A stretch of 64,000 bases of DNA from Bimastos eiseni (Eukaryota; Annelida; Clitellata; Crassiclitellata; Lumbricidae), in contig OY365809.1 of assembly GCA_959347315.1 (NCBI GenBank), forward strand, positions 8,274,790 through 8,338,789, read 5' to 3'. This document shows, piece after piece, positions 26,310 to 37,195 of this stretch (its first letter is position 1; each line of letters opens with the position of its first letter). Both the position numbers and the translations under genes were made by a program. A model generated the notes under the pieces. It did no database searches. It worked only from the letters and a program-made list of their open reading frames with translations, and was not told where the DNA came from.

Positions 26310-26493
26310 GAACACTCCGTGAGTGCCTTCGTAATATCTGTCGAAGGTCTCTAGATAGGTTTAGGTAATTTAGTGAATTAGTTAGTGAGCCAGTGAGTAG
26401 GTAAGCAGGTCTACCTGGTAACTGCTTACCTTCATTAACCAGTTACTCGGGTTCCAGATCCTGCTTCTGCGCCATCTTCGTTCCAATCGCAGG

Positions 26494-26613
26494 TTTCGCT
26501 CATCTCATTATATCACTAGTGTGGTCCACAGTCCATACCACGATCTGCCCACGGAGAACTCTGGAAATGCTGTATAGATATTTAGGCCTACACTCGTATC
26601 TCCTGCAATACTT
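26494..26613. other. Junction flank of the tandem array
   Basis: First unique sequence to the right of the array. It leads directly into LINE-derived sequence; no gene is seen. Confidence 0.5.
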
Positions 26614-27105
26614 TTAACTTCAGTCAATTCTCAATGTTGCCGCTAGGCCCACAGTCTACATTCCTGCGTTTGCTCATATTTCAGGTTCTATTCGTGACTC
26701 ATTTGAGTCATTTCACTGGCTCCCTATTCAACAGCATAGGGCTATACACTGTATATAGTTCCAAACCATTTCCCCTAGGCTCAACTGCCTCGATCGCTGC
26801 CTCATGTTTTCTGCACTCTGATGGTTTCCGTTATACCTGGGAGGCGATTTCTTGCTATCTTCCACTCGCGACCGTATGGTTTTTCCCGCGTGTACGCTAT
26901 GCTACTGCCCAATCCAGTGGCTTTGCCTATGTGGCCCTCAGCATGGAACGGTCTTCGACAGGCTCTGCGCCTGGAATTACTAGCCATCTCACCCACTCTG
27001 CGTTTCAGCGACGCCGTAGGACATTCGTCGTTCGCTGACCGCGGCGAATGAGAACGCTGCTTATGTCGAGTGGCGCTATACAAATGTTCGCTTATATTGC
27101 AATGC
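26614..27105 (+). mobile_element. CR1-like LINE, 3' end of ORF2 (decayed)
   Basis: Translation in shifting frames gives the usual C-terminal landmarks of a CR1/jockey-type reverse transcriptase ORF: QSILNVAARPTVYIPAFAHI, then SFHWLPIQQHRAI, then a WNGL-type motif (WPSAWNGLRQALRLE). The last part reads GGCGCTATACAAATG, the 3' UTR signature shared with the copy at 29183. Frameshifts make it non-functional. Confidence 0.7.
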
Positions 27106-27365
27106 ATTGCATCTGCAGGAAGGTCAGACGATGATTCTGTGAGTATTTAAGTAAGTAAGTAAATAAATGAATGGATAGTATGGCATAGAATTACTCGAGT
27201 CAATTAGTCAGTTAGTTACTTAGATAAGTGAATTGGCGAGTAATTAATGACAGTGTAACGTCGTTATATCGGTTTTCAATGGTCCCTACTCCAAAGTCAG
27301 TTCCACTTATTCCAGTTTCGAAATAAGCTAGATATTCACATTCAAGTGAACGGAAGTGTAGTTCG

Positions 27366-27560
27366 TCATCGTCATCATCATCATCATCATCATCGTCATC
27401 ATCATCATCGTCATCATCGTCATCATCGTCATCATCGTCATCATCGTCATCATCGTCATCATCATCATTATCATCATCATCATCATCGTCGTCGTCGTCA
27501 TCATCGTCGTCGTCATCATCATCAACTTCATCATCATCACCATCATCAACATCATCTACT
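27366..27560 (+). repeat. (TCATCG/TCA)n microsatellite
   Basis: TCATCATCG-type triplets with a few TTA variants. Poly-His and poly-Asp frames through it are artefacts of composition. Confidence 0.95.
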
Positions 27561-28477
27561 TCCTCGACAACTTCTTCCAAACTATTTTATTGTTTCTTCT
27601 TCTTCTTCCACTTTGTTATTGTCTCTTTACGCTAAATATGAGGCAGAAAGGAACTACTGGAGGCAGAAAGGCACTGAGAGCCTAATGCTTCGAGACTCTT
27701 GTAGTTGGAATTATGCATGATTCCAACTGCAAGAGTATCGAAGCATGTTCCTCTGTGAGTCTGTGTGCATGTCTGTATGCGTTCGTGTTTGTCTGTCTAG
27801 ATTCTATTCTCTTTGTATGTCCAAATATCCGTGATCATGCATGTCTGTGCAAGTATTAATCAACACGATCTTCTTTCTGACAAGCGAAAGAGGCCCATGC
27901 ATACCAGCTGCCACGCTTTGCACGATGCGTTGCCTTGGAGTGCATGCCTACATGGAGAGGCTGCGGAATAATCTCGTCCAGTGCTCTCGACGCTGCCATT
28001 AGCCGACCGACCGACCGACCAATGGTGTAAAGAAATGTAACCTAATATATTGTAACATGAATGAAATAATGGAATGTTGTTGTGGAAAGGAATGACTATA
28101 ATTTCTGCTTTGCAGACTCCATTTCAGACACCAAGCGACCTACAACGAATAGGCTTCGCGTGGTGATACTAGGGTAGTCTAAGAGACATGGTTTGGTGCG
28201 TCCATGTATCATCCATGAACAGTAGTGTCAGTAAATCCATAATTAGCGACTCATGCTGTAATTCGCAGCAATGTGGAGTCCGAACAAGGCCTGAGATGTG
28301 TTACGATCAAATGCGATGGCCAATTAAAGCCATTGTTTAGGATTAAATGGACAACGAGATAATGCAGTTACATACAAAGAACTGCAAACATTTAGACTCC
28401 TGTGTACTATACTTGTAATTACACTGAAATTTGTCAGTTTAAAATAACACTAAAATTATTAGTATTGTTTACCCGAG
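27561..28477. other. Intergenic sequence, nothing recognised
   Basis: A (CCGA)n stretch lies near 27998-28020. No coding or transposon signature was recognised. Confidence 0.5.
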
Positions 28478-28770
28478 GTGCGCTAGGCCTAGTCTTATAG
28501 ACTCTTAAAACTATGTTCAAAGACTGCTGCCTGCACGGTCTGGAACAGCGGAGAAATCGACAATTTCTGGCTAAATCATTTTTATTATTATCATTGTATT
28601 TGTAATAATAATAATAATTATGATTATAATGATTACATTAAATTTAAAAATAATAATAACTATTATTATTATTATCGAATTATTATCTTTTTACCGTAGG
28701 TAGACCTAGTTCTAATTCCTTAGGCTCTTAAAACTATGTCCGAAAACCGTGCGATCTAGAACGGCCGATT
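28478..28770 (+). repeat. Pair of diverged direct repeats
   Basis: A block at about 28478-28560 (with CTCTTAAAACTATGTTCAAA and ACGGTCTGGAACAGCGG) recurs at 28693-28770 (CTCTTAAAACTATGTCCGAA and GCGATCTAGAACGGCCG). AT-rich sequence separates them. Such spacing could be two remnants of one repeat family. Confidence 0.5.
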
Positions 28771-28803
28771 ACTCGACCATTTCACTAGTTACTAATTACT
28801 AAT

Positions 28804-28920
28804 CGAACAATCGAGCTAATCGTTCTAAACTATCAATCGCGATTAATCGATTAATCGAGGTTCAACAAAATACTCGATTAATCGCGATTGATAGGTTAAT
28901 ACGATTAGCTCGAATGTTCG
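28804..28920. repeat. Imperfect inverted repeat rich in ATTAATCGA
   Basis: The left arm 28804-28859 and right arm 28873-28920 pair over about 48 bases with few mismatches, from CGAACAATCGAGCTAATCG on the left to CGATTAGCTCGAATGTTCG on the right. The short spacer makes a stable hairpin possible. Confidence 0.75.
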
Positions 28921-29182
28921 ATAAGTACGATTAGCTTGATTATCCTAATCGACCAGTAAAACTCAATTAATCGATTAGTTTGCCCAAGCCTACAATCCAA
29001 TCAGTGGCTGAGAATGGGCTCAAGCAGAAATTTTTGCAATTGGCAAAAGTTTTATAAAAGTGTCAAACCCATCAGTGTAGGCCTACTATAGAAAGCCTAT
29101 GCACTGGAAACAAGAATTTATAGTTTCCATATTATTTTGGTAGGCCTACACATATGCACTACAAAATATTGTAGGCCAAGCC

Positions 29183-29770
29183 ATCTGTCAATGGACGCCG
29201 CTGCGACTCTGATGCACTCCTTTGAGCTCACTCGACTGGATTACTGCAACGTCATCCTCGTCGGTTTGCCAAAATACCGTATACGCCAGCTGCAGTCCGT
29301 CCTTAATTGTGCCGCCAGAGTTGTTACCAGACTTCCAAAGTTCTCGCACATCTCGACCTATATGAGGGACACGCTACACTGGTTACGGTGGAGGACAGAA
29401 TCGACTTCAAGATCGACCTCATGGTGCGTTCGTCGCTGGCTCGTGCCGCCCCGGGTTACATGTGCGACCTGTGTATTCTAGTTGTCAGCCAGTCGTTCAG
29501 TCAGTTCCTGCGTTCTGCGTCTTATGGGGACCTGGTGGTTCCGCGCTCTCGTACCGCCATATGCGGGCAGGCCGCGCCTTTTCGTGCTTTGGACCATTCA
29601 GTTGGAACTCCTTGCCGTTACCAATTCGGAGTCTCCCACTGTGTGTAGCACAGGAGACATTTTCTGGACTATTGAAGACGCATTTATTTCAGAACTGTTA
29701 GGTAGCTTCGGTAAGCTCCCTCGTGAGGTTCTTGCCGGGCGCTATATAAATGTTCATATACATACATACT
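29183..29770 (+). mobile_element. CR1-like LINE, 3' end of ORF2 (decayed)
   Basis: It contains the landmarks SFELTRLDYCNVILVGLPKY, QSVLNCAARVVTRLPKFSHI, RDTLHWL and, after two frameshifts, RAFSCFGPFSWNSLPLPI and FSGLLKTHLF. These are the order and spacing of the region C-terminal to the reverse transcriptase palm in CR1/L2-type elements. It ends with GGGCGCTATATAAATGTTC, the 3' UTR hallmark. Frameshifts near 29390 and 29520 break the frame. Confidence 0.8.
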
Positions 29771-30012
29771 ACATAAGCCCACATACAAGCATAAGTACTT
29801 AAGCGTGTTCCTTATGAAAAGATGACAAGCGCACAGTGCGTCACAGCGGCGCCGCTATAAAGGACCTACTTTCAACCAAGACCATAGTCAGCATGAGGTA
29901 AGACGACGCGAATGTCTCGGCTTATTTCTCAAGACGAGGCACGTCTAGTCTTACATCACCACGACAATTGCGACATCGTGTAAAGGATAATAGAATATTT
30001 CAGTACCCTAAT

Positions 30013-30235
30013 GTGTCACAGTGGCCGATCGGTTAAAGCGGTCAGCCCGAAACGTTCAGTGTGCGCTGAGCGAGTGGGTTCGACCCTCGTCCGGGGAATC
30101 ACTGTGCAGAGACCTTGAGCAAGTCCTTCGCGCACAATTGCAATTGCGTCGTCGAGGCGTGTGTATGCACTTCTGGGCAAAAGATGTTGGAAGAAGGGCG
30201 GTATCAAATTTCGGTAATAACAAAATTATCTGTCT
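30013..30235 (+). mobile_element. tRNA-derived SINE
   Basis: The head has a box A-like TGGCCGATCGGTTAAAGCGG and a box B-like GGGTTCGACCCTCG at type II tRNA spacing (Leu/Ser-like). It is followed by a shared body containing GACCTTGAGCAAGTCCTTCG and GAGGCGTGTGTATGCACTTC. A second copy with the same head and body is at 44047. Confidence 0.8.
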
Positions 30236-31477
30236 TCTCCAGGAGTCACACCTATATAATAGCAATGTGTTACCTCTGGTCACCTTTAGGCCTATAGAGT
30301 CAAGGGCCCTATTTTATGTACGAAGTTACGAACCTGTCCATTTTAGTTTCAGATACTCATTTTGCTTTCTTTCGTTGGTGGTTCCGGTAATCAAAAGTAG
30401 GCCTTAATATAAAGATTCGGTACCTGTGTCATACTAGATTTATGAGTATAATTATGATTTATTTAATCAGTTGAAGAAGTAGCTTCAAATATAGCAGCCG
30501 TCTAGTAGGATATCCTACAGAACAAGATAGGATAGGCCTACTGCTGAATCTAAAGCAAATTAATGGACTGGGTAAAGACATGTAGGCCTAATATGTATAT
30601 ATACATATATGTATGTATGTATGTATGTATATATGCATTCCAAGATGTATTCTACACAAAAAATAATATCTTTGCAGTTCTGCGGCTTGTGTTTGCTTTG
30701 TCATGCTGTTTTGAGCGATCGCTTCGTTCTCAAAGATGTCTGACGACATTCACTGGAACGACAGTGAATGTCTCAATAAAGACGATCTGAATGACTTCAG
30801 AATAGGAAAATAAACACTGAAAACAATGCTAATAAATGGAATTGCTCTAGCAATCGTAGAGTACATTGGGCATTCAGTGCGAGAAATTATGCAGCATCAT
30901 CAGCAATGAGCGTATGAACATGTTCATCATTTTGACACAATTATATAAATTTATATTGTAGCGAGTCAAACATATCATAAAAACGATTAAAATTTTCACC
31001 AGGGCCTACCGTATAATTCTAAACTCTGAGTGTGTTTGCATTTTTTAATAATGGGTATATAATATCATTAAGAACTAACTTTTTATTTTCCTACATTTTG
31101 TCCTCTTCTGCAACACAACTTGTGTATTGTATGTTATTATAAAATGTATACCAAAGACTGCAGGTACATCTTAGAAGCAGAGGCGGCGATCTCGTTTGAC
31201 AGGTGGGGGGACACCCAATGAGAGAGGTAGAAAATGGGGGGAAACAAACGTATAACGTGTCCCCTCTTTGTAAAAGGTAGGGGGAATTGTCCCCCTCGAA
31301 CCCTCCGGGTTCGCCGCACCTGCTTAGAAGTTAGAAAAAGTTGAAGCACAGTGTCACACGATATATATATAGGCGTATATAGTCCTGAAAACCAAGAAAA
31401 ATGTGATGTTCACTTGAATAATTAACTTTGCTTTCAGCCAGGAATGATCACATAGAGCCGAGAGGCATAGGCTATAA
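30236..31477. other. Intergenic sequence with simple repeats
   Basis: It holds a (TATG)n stretch near 30595-30637 and a G-rich, partly palindromic piece near 31200-31325 (GGGGAATTGTCCCCC). The latter may be an old repeat, but its ends are not clear. Confidence 0.45.
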
Positions 31478-31589
31478 CAGCGGTTCTCAATCTTTTTGAC
31501 ATGGGGACCCACTTTGCAGTATCTAGATTCTAACGAGACCCACCATTTCTAAATCTGGGAGCATATATGTATGTATGTAGGACCCTATT

Positions 31590-32520
31590 AGGCAATTTAC
31601 ATGGCGCCTTATAAGAACTTCTCGAAGACACTAAACGCAGCTACCCAATAGATTTAGACAAATGCGATTTGAGTAATGTAGAAAAGTTGATTGCAAGCAG
31701 TGCAATGTTGCTTAGCTGTAACGGAAGAACGTTCCAATATGATGGTCCAATGCATGAGAAGGCACGGTTTGTCCGCATCGATGTACGGGAGCGCGGGACC
31801 ATCAAGTCTCCACGAGCCGCAGCACGCAAGGATTGACGACCTGGCTGGCTGGCTGGAGACGAGAAGACAGAGCTCTCTTATGTATTCTGGAGCCGTGCCG
31901 ACCACCTATGTCCGTCCCATGAGGATGATCTTGAATGTGATCCTATCTTCAACCGGGAGCAAGTGCAGTGTGTCACGCAAATAGCTTGAATTATGTGAGT
32001 ATTTTGGCAGCGTGGCAACGACTCGAGCGGCGCAGTTGAGAACGGATTGAAACTGTCTTGTCCGGAACTTTGGCAGACCCGCACGGACAGCATTGCAATA
32101 GTCCAGGCGAGTCAGCCCGAAGGAGTGGACAATTAAGAGTTATAGCGGCGTCAATTGACAGATTTCGCCTAATGACTCTAATCTGGCGCAATTGATAAAA
32201 GCAATACCTGCACAGGGAACTGACATGTTCCTCCAAGGACAGGTCTTGATCCAAAAGAACTCACAGGTCCATAACGACGCGTTGAACCTTCCAATGAGGA
32301 AATGCTGCTTTAATCGCCTCCTTGTCAATCCTCGAACGCGCTTATCTCCTGCCCAGCCACATAAATTCAGCTTTATCTGGGTTCAATCTTAGCCGATTGG
32401 ATAACATCCAGATCTGCACTTACTCCACAATTGCCAAGATTTTTGACACTCACTTCAGTGCCTCAGATGGGCGGCATGTCAAGTACAGTTGGGAGTCGTC
32501 GGCATATTGATGAACTCGGG
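31590..32520 (-). mobile_element. CR1-like LINE fragment nested in the hAT element
   Basis: Reading the minus strand from 32500 down gives, across frameshifts, NRLRLNPDKAEFMWLGRR, then LDQDLSLEEHVSSLCRYCFY, then QLRQIRVIRRNLSIDAAITL, QSVLNCAARV-like and RDTLH-like pieces, and PSYWNVLPLQL. This is the fingers/palm to C-terminal region of a CR1-type reverse transcriptase. The 3' side ends at ATGGCGCCTTATAAG near 31600. Multiple stops and frameshifts are present. Confidence 0.8.
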
Positions 32521-33049
32521 CTCCAAGAGCACATATTATCAGTGGTTAAAGTGGTTTGGGTGAGCAGTGGGAACTCCAAAGTTCGAGTTGACTCGATAGG
32601 AGACAGGACCATCAATGTCTACAGTCTACCCCTAACCGGGCCTTATGCAAATTTAAGAATCGTATAATTCGATGAAACCGCATTCCACTTACTAAAATGT
32701 AAAAGAGAAAACATTCAAAAATTCAAAATCATTTACATTGATTTTTTAACATGTATCATCTTTCTTTCCCTAAAAATAAATATGAATCCTGCAGATTTTT
32801 TGAATAAATAGATATACATGCACATGTATACAGCCTAATGTCTATAATGTGTCGAGTTCAAACTCAAAGAGCAAGGGTTCGGATCACACATACAGTTAAT
32901 CCTATATTGAGCCAGTCAAATAGCCAACTGTAGCCACATGGGCCTAACAAAAGAGAAAGTATTGAAGAAATTCTATTCAGTCTATGATGTTGTCTTCACA
33001 CGAAAAACTCAATAGACAGCTGTAACCAGAGTGATGTGCAGGATTAATA

Positions 33050-33470
33050 TATTCATTTTACTTAACCTCCTTTCACACTCGCCGTGCTTAGGATACTGGT
33101 TAAGGTGTTTATTCGATTCAGCAACTCTCGGAAATGATCAGAAACCCTGCCACCTCTACTATCTTAATAATCTCGATAATCTTGCTCCATAGCAGTATAT
33201 TGACGTAGGAACTTGCCACGTAAATGGACAAGTTATCTGTCACCCTCAGGGTCGAAATCATTTGGCCCAGCATTGGGATCAAGAGATCAGACACTAGAAC
33301 TACACAGATCCTTCTCCGAATCTGCCAACATTTTCTTTGTCATGCCGTCTACCAATGCTTTGTAAAACTGGCCTCGATATATTTCCCTCTCTTTCCCACT
33401 GCAAATAGCAAACGATACACCTTTGAAAGCTCTTGCATCTGCAGCCTGACCAGCTTCAGCATAGTACTGT
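33050..33470 (-). pseudogene. hAT transposase remnant
   Basis: The minus-strand frame 33468-33288 reads AEAGQAADARAFKGVSFAIC, then SGKEREIYRGQFYKALVDGM and a stop. A shifted frame continues with LDPNAGPNDFDPEGD. The order resembles the part of ZNF862-like hAT transposases in which a FKG...QFY stretch precedes VLDPxxWPxD. The match is by memory and partial. Its position between hAT termini supports the call. The DDE catalytic core is not recognisable here. Confidence 0.45.
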
Positions 33471-33814
33471 CCACTCAGTCATTTCTAGCTGTAATGCCTT
33501 CGAGTCGTCTTGTCAGGACTCAGGTGTCGACGATCAACACGAAGAGTGATATAAACTATCTGCAATGCTAAGGACAAATCGGCCAACTCTTACAGGGCAT
33601 CATACACGATTCCAAAATTCTTTGTGAAAACATGGACAGCCAGTTTCATGATTGTTCCCAAACAATGTCTGCTGCTCTAAATCAGCTCTCCTACTACTCG
33701 CTGATCAATTGCTGAAATAATTGTGCAAACACACTGTAGCATTGCCGAACATCTCCAACCAAGACCAAGAGCTTACATTTGCACCTCATATTCACCGTCT
33801 CCTGTGTCACTGTG

Positions 33815-34230
33815 TGATTCATGCTAAAAGTTGCGTCAGCTTCGCTATGTTACTCGCTCGATAACTCCAGACGCCACTGCTACACTTGTCCATTCCTTCA
33901 TCAAATTACTGCTGCGCACTCTATGTAGGCCTTCAAACTGGGCGGTTGCGGTGCCTGGACCGGGTCCTGCGTTTTGCTGCCCGTCTTGTCGGTGGCATTT
34001 CGAAATGTATCCACATCTCCGGTTAGATGCTGGATGCGCTCCCTAGCCACTCCTCCAGTAGCGATTCTCGTACCCCATCATCGCTCTGGTCTGGTATTCC
34101 TTGCCTCATTGCCAGGTCCCGTCTACGCCGATCGTCGCAAACTCCGACACACATATTTTAGTGCATCGAGTTGGGCTAATAACCGCCCTGAAATTTCAAT
34201 CAATGACTTCAGATATACCCGCTAGACTTA
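33815..34230 (+). mobile_element. CR1-like LINE fragment nested in the hAT element
   Basis: It begins with LRQLRYVTRSITPDATATLV and HSF, the segment that normally precedes SRLDYCN in CR1-type ORF2. Later pieces in other frames are weaker. It is a short, frameshifted remnant on the strand opposite to the LINE at 31590. Confidence 0.6.
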
Positions 34231-36114
34231 ATTTAACTTGCTACTGATCTGCATTCCGACGGTAACCCCATTAGCTACATTAACGACGCAATTAAAATCA
34301 AAGCTTGAAGTAGACACTGCTTCGAGGTATGATCGTTGACGATACAATGTGCGGTCAACTTTGGCTTTGCAAAATACGTAGATATGTCACACAGTACAAC
34401 TTAAAAATAATCCCTAATGTGTGAAATTACAGGATCATCTGCGTGACATAATTTACAATTAAATAGGCAACAAATAATAAATCCAGGAAACTGCAAGACA
34501 GGATCTATATAGACCCCCATTGTTCGAGCTACAATGTGGAACGCGTGTATGATATAGTTGGGAGTGGACGGGTTGATAGCCCACATTCTGAGGATAGGCC
34601 CTATGGTCCAGTAAATGCACAATTGCGTTTGAGGAGGAATGTGTAGCGGTTCCCCGGCTCCTAACTTTTGCAAAACTTCCGTTTTGGCGTTTCAATTTTT
34701 TCAATTGCTTGTTTTAAGAAAGCTTCACATTTTCTGTTCAAAAATAATCATTGATGAGCAAAGATAGCGATGCTGAAATTAATACTAGAGGAACTTTATT
34801 CTGTAGAGGTATTGCATTGGTTACAATAAAGTGCCTGTTTTGTCCTTTCTCAAGACGAATTACTTTTATATGGAAACGATTGGTGTGCGTTGAGAGAGGC
34901 GGTATATAAACAGAGAGATTAAAATACAATACAGTGCAATATGTGATGGCTACCGAACCTGACTTCAAGGAGAGTAGGCCAACACTTCTGCCCCTCTGCC
35001 CCCTTCACTTCTGCCCCACTTCTACCCCACTTCCATTCCCTTTCACCCTCTATTATCCTCTGCCTCTTCCTTGTCCGGTCCTCTTTCTTTCTATTGTCAT
35101 GGATCCTTTCCTTCCGCTGTCTATTACTATCCATTCTACTCTCATTCAAGTTTCATGCTAATCCCCTCATCTTTCCCTCCTCCCCTTCACTACCCCGCAA
35201 TTTTTCTCCACCTCCTTATCATTCATTCCTCACCTGCCCATACTCTCCGATTTCAACACTTCGTCCCATTTCCATGCTCCTCGCTTATTACTCCCATCCT
35301 CATTAGCCCTTTCTCCGTTCTAATCCTCGCCCATCATCCGTTCTCCACCACTCATCATCATCCTCTGCCCTCCCCATTATTGTAGTGATCCGTTAACATA
35401 CCCGGTTTAAGGCCTTATACATGTCGTTAGCGTAAAGCTGCTTACAAGCGGACAGCAAACACACTGTAATAAGTAATTCTAAATAAGACTCATTATTAAG
35501 AGTCATGACTTAGTTGTCGTTACCGAACGGACGTTCCGAAGAAGAGTTTTATTGGAACAAATGCGTTCCGAGGGTTCCATTGCATTGTGAGCAGTGGGAA
35601 CGCAGACACAGGATTTCGAGAGCAGTGGGAACGCGTATCCACTTTGAACCCTGCATATTGTATGATCTCGTTAGATCAGCAAGTCACGCATCAATGTATT
35701 GTACGACTAACCATGATAGCGTATAACAAAACTATAAATAAATCATAATAAAATTACATAACGTAATAAAAAAATAATATTAAAAAACCTTTATTGTTTG
35801 ACTCACATTGAGACATAAAAACTGTTAATAAGATGGCTGGGCTTGCATTCTGGTCAGATGTACAGTAGCCTAAGTTAATACATGGGCTGATGTTGGCTAG
35901 ACACAAACTTAAGTCATTATTTGCACATAGCCCATTCCTATAATTATTTAGTCTTGAGTGTAATCATAGCTGAACAGCCGGTCTCACAGAAGTAGGCCTA
36001 TGCGTGGTTTAAAATGGCAGTAACACTGACAAGGCAACGATCTATAGAAAATATAGCGCATTACATTCACGTGACAATATTTTTCTGTGGCAAAAATGCG
36101 ATTTCAAAGAAAAG
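34231..36114. other. Interior of the hAT element, non-coding
   Basis: A pyrimidine-rich stretch runs from about 34975 to 35380. No coding similarity was recognised. Confidence 0.4.
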
Positions 36115-36416
36115 TTGGCGCCCCATTTGGATATCCTTTGCGACCAACTTGCGGGTCGCGACCCACAGGTTGAGAATCACTGTGCTATAATGCAGAACAT
36201 TCCAAAACCATTGACGCCCAACAAATGCTGTTGGGGAATGTTTGGGAAGGCAGAGGATATGATGGGGACGAGACTGAAAGGACAAAAGGGAGAAGAGATG
36301 AGGTAAGGATATGGGGGCGGACAGGATAGCGGGAACGGCCAGGGGGCGTTTACAGAAAACGGGGCCCTAGGCGCAAACATTTAGGAGCCCTCTGAATTTA
36401 TACATGGAGTCTAAAG

Positions 36417-36540
36417 GGCCGTCCATAAATTACGTCACGCACCAATTGGAGGGGTCATACATCTGTGACGATATGTGACGAAGGGGAGGGAGTCTGAGAT
36501 ATGTGACGTCACGTCATCGCATAAAATATTTAACTTAATT
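36417..36540 (+). mobile_element. One end of a TIR element with GGGCCGTCCATAAATTACGTC
   Basis: The end GGGCCGTCCATAAATTACG followed by TCACGC, GGAGGGGTC and TGTGACGATATGTGACGAAG matches the right end (minus strand) of the element at 7959-8711. No opposite end was found in the following few hundred bases, so the copy is partial. Confidence 0.55.
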
Positions 36541-36761
36541 TATAGTAAAATTTTACTCAATTACACAGTGAGCTAGCTTCTGGTGGCGAAGAGGTTCATT
36601 TATAACTCGCGACCTTCGCTCTTTTCAACAGAGCTAATCGAACCAATTGATATTCACATTAACAAGGCAATTATGAATTACCACACTACACTTGTCATGT
36701 GAATGCTTAGCTGCAAAAATAGGGAATAGGCATATAACTTATTATACTTAAAATTTTTCAA

Positions 36762-37012
36762 AAGTGAGACATGTCATTTTGTATGAAAAGTTTTCATTCA
36801 TTTGGGTGTCCCTGAGATATTACTTTATATGAAATATTTTTCAATTCATGTGGGCATTGCGGGGGCCCCGAGATGTTATTTTATATTAAATGTTTTCATC
36901 ACTTGGAGGCCCTCTGAGATGTTATTTTGTTTGCAATGTTTTCATTCATTTGGAGGATCAATGAGACATCATTTTGCATTTAATGTTTTCATCATTTGGG
37001 CGCCCTCTGAGA
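36762..37012 (+). repeat. About five degenerate ~50-bp tandem units
   Basis: Units begin GAGAYRTYATTTTRTWT and continue into a TTTTCATTCATTTGG-like part. Starts lie near 36764, 36813, 36868, 36914 and 36963. The spacing varies from about 46 to 56 bases. Confidence 0.65.
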
Positions 37013-37195
37013 TTTGGGGGCCCTAGGTAAACGCGCCACTAGGAACGGCAATGAGAGGTGCTCGAGGAGTTCGCCTCGTCTTGATTTTTCCTCTGATCAC
37101 ATGGGCCTTACGGTTCAGACGACGATAGAAAATATTAAAGGAGAGCCAGCGTAATTTGTAGATTCAAAAGGGTGAACTGAAAGCTAACCGTAAGG

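Larger units (their letters stand above)
18872..26493 (+). repeat. Tandem 9.4-kb duplicon, copy 3 (truncated)
   Basis: The third unit follows copy 2 directly and matches it until the shared word ending CAATCGCAGG. After 26493 the sequence becomes unrelated, while copy 2 continues with GTGCCAATTC at 17101. About 7.6 kb of the unit is present, so the last 1.8 kb, including the terminal-inverted-repeat element, is missing. 26493/26494 is therefore one outer boundary of the tandem duplication. Confidence 0.95.
31478..36182. mobile_element. hAT transposon with LINE insertions
   Basis: The left end reads CAGCGGTTCTCAATCTTTTT and the right end, on the minus strand, CAGTGATTCTCAACCTGTGG. The two match at 13 of the first 16 positions, with CAG termini typical of hAT elements. 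The 8 bases before the left end are GGCTATAA and the 8 after the right end are TGCTATAA, a target duplication with one mismatch and the length expected for hAT. The 4705-bp interior holds a broken minus-strand hAT-type transposase (about 33050-33470) and LINE fragments of both orientations that account for part of its length. Confidence 0.75.

Noticed and set aside
1..26493. CRISPR-like or prokaryotic repeat system in the tandem region
   Set aside because: Units are 9.4 kb duplications with simple repeats; there are no short repeats with unique spacers and the surrounding genes have introns.
27212..27720. Poly-Asp, poly-Met and poly-His frames
   Set aside because: They are translations of a TCA/TCG microsatellite.
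30013..30105. Functional tRNA gene
   Set aside because: The boxes are recognisable but the acceptor stem and anticodon arm do not fold properly, and the same head with attached body recurs at 44047, so it is a SINE.
33224..33571. 115-codon plus-strand frame
   Set aside because: The opposite strand fits a hAT transposase remnant better, and the frame has no recognisable domain.
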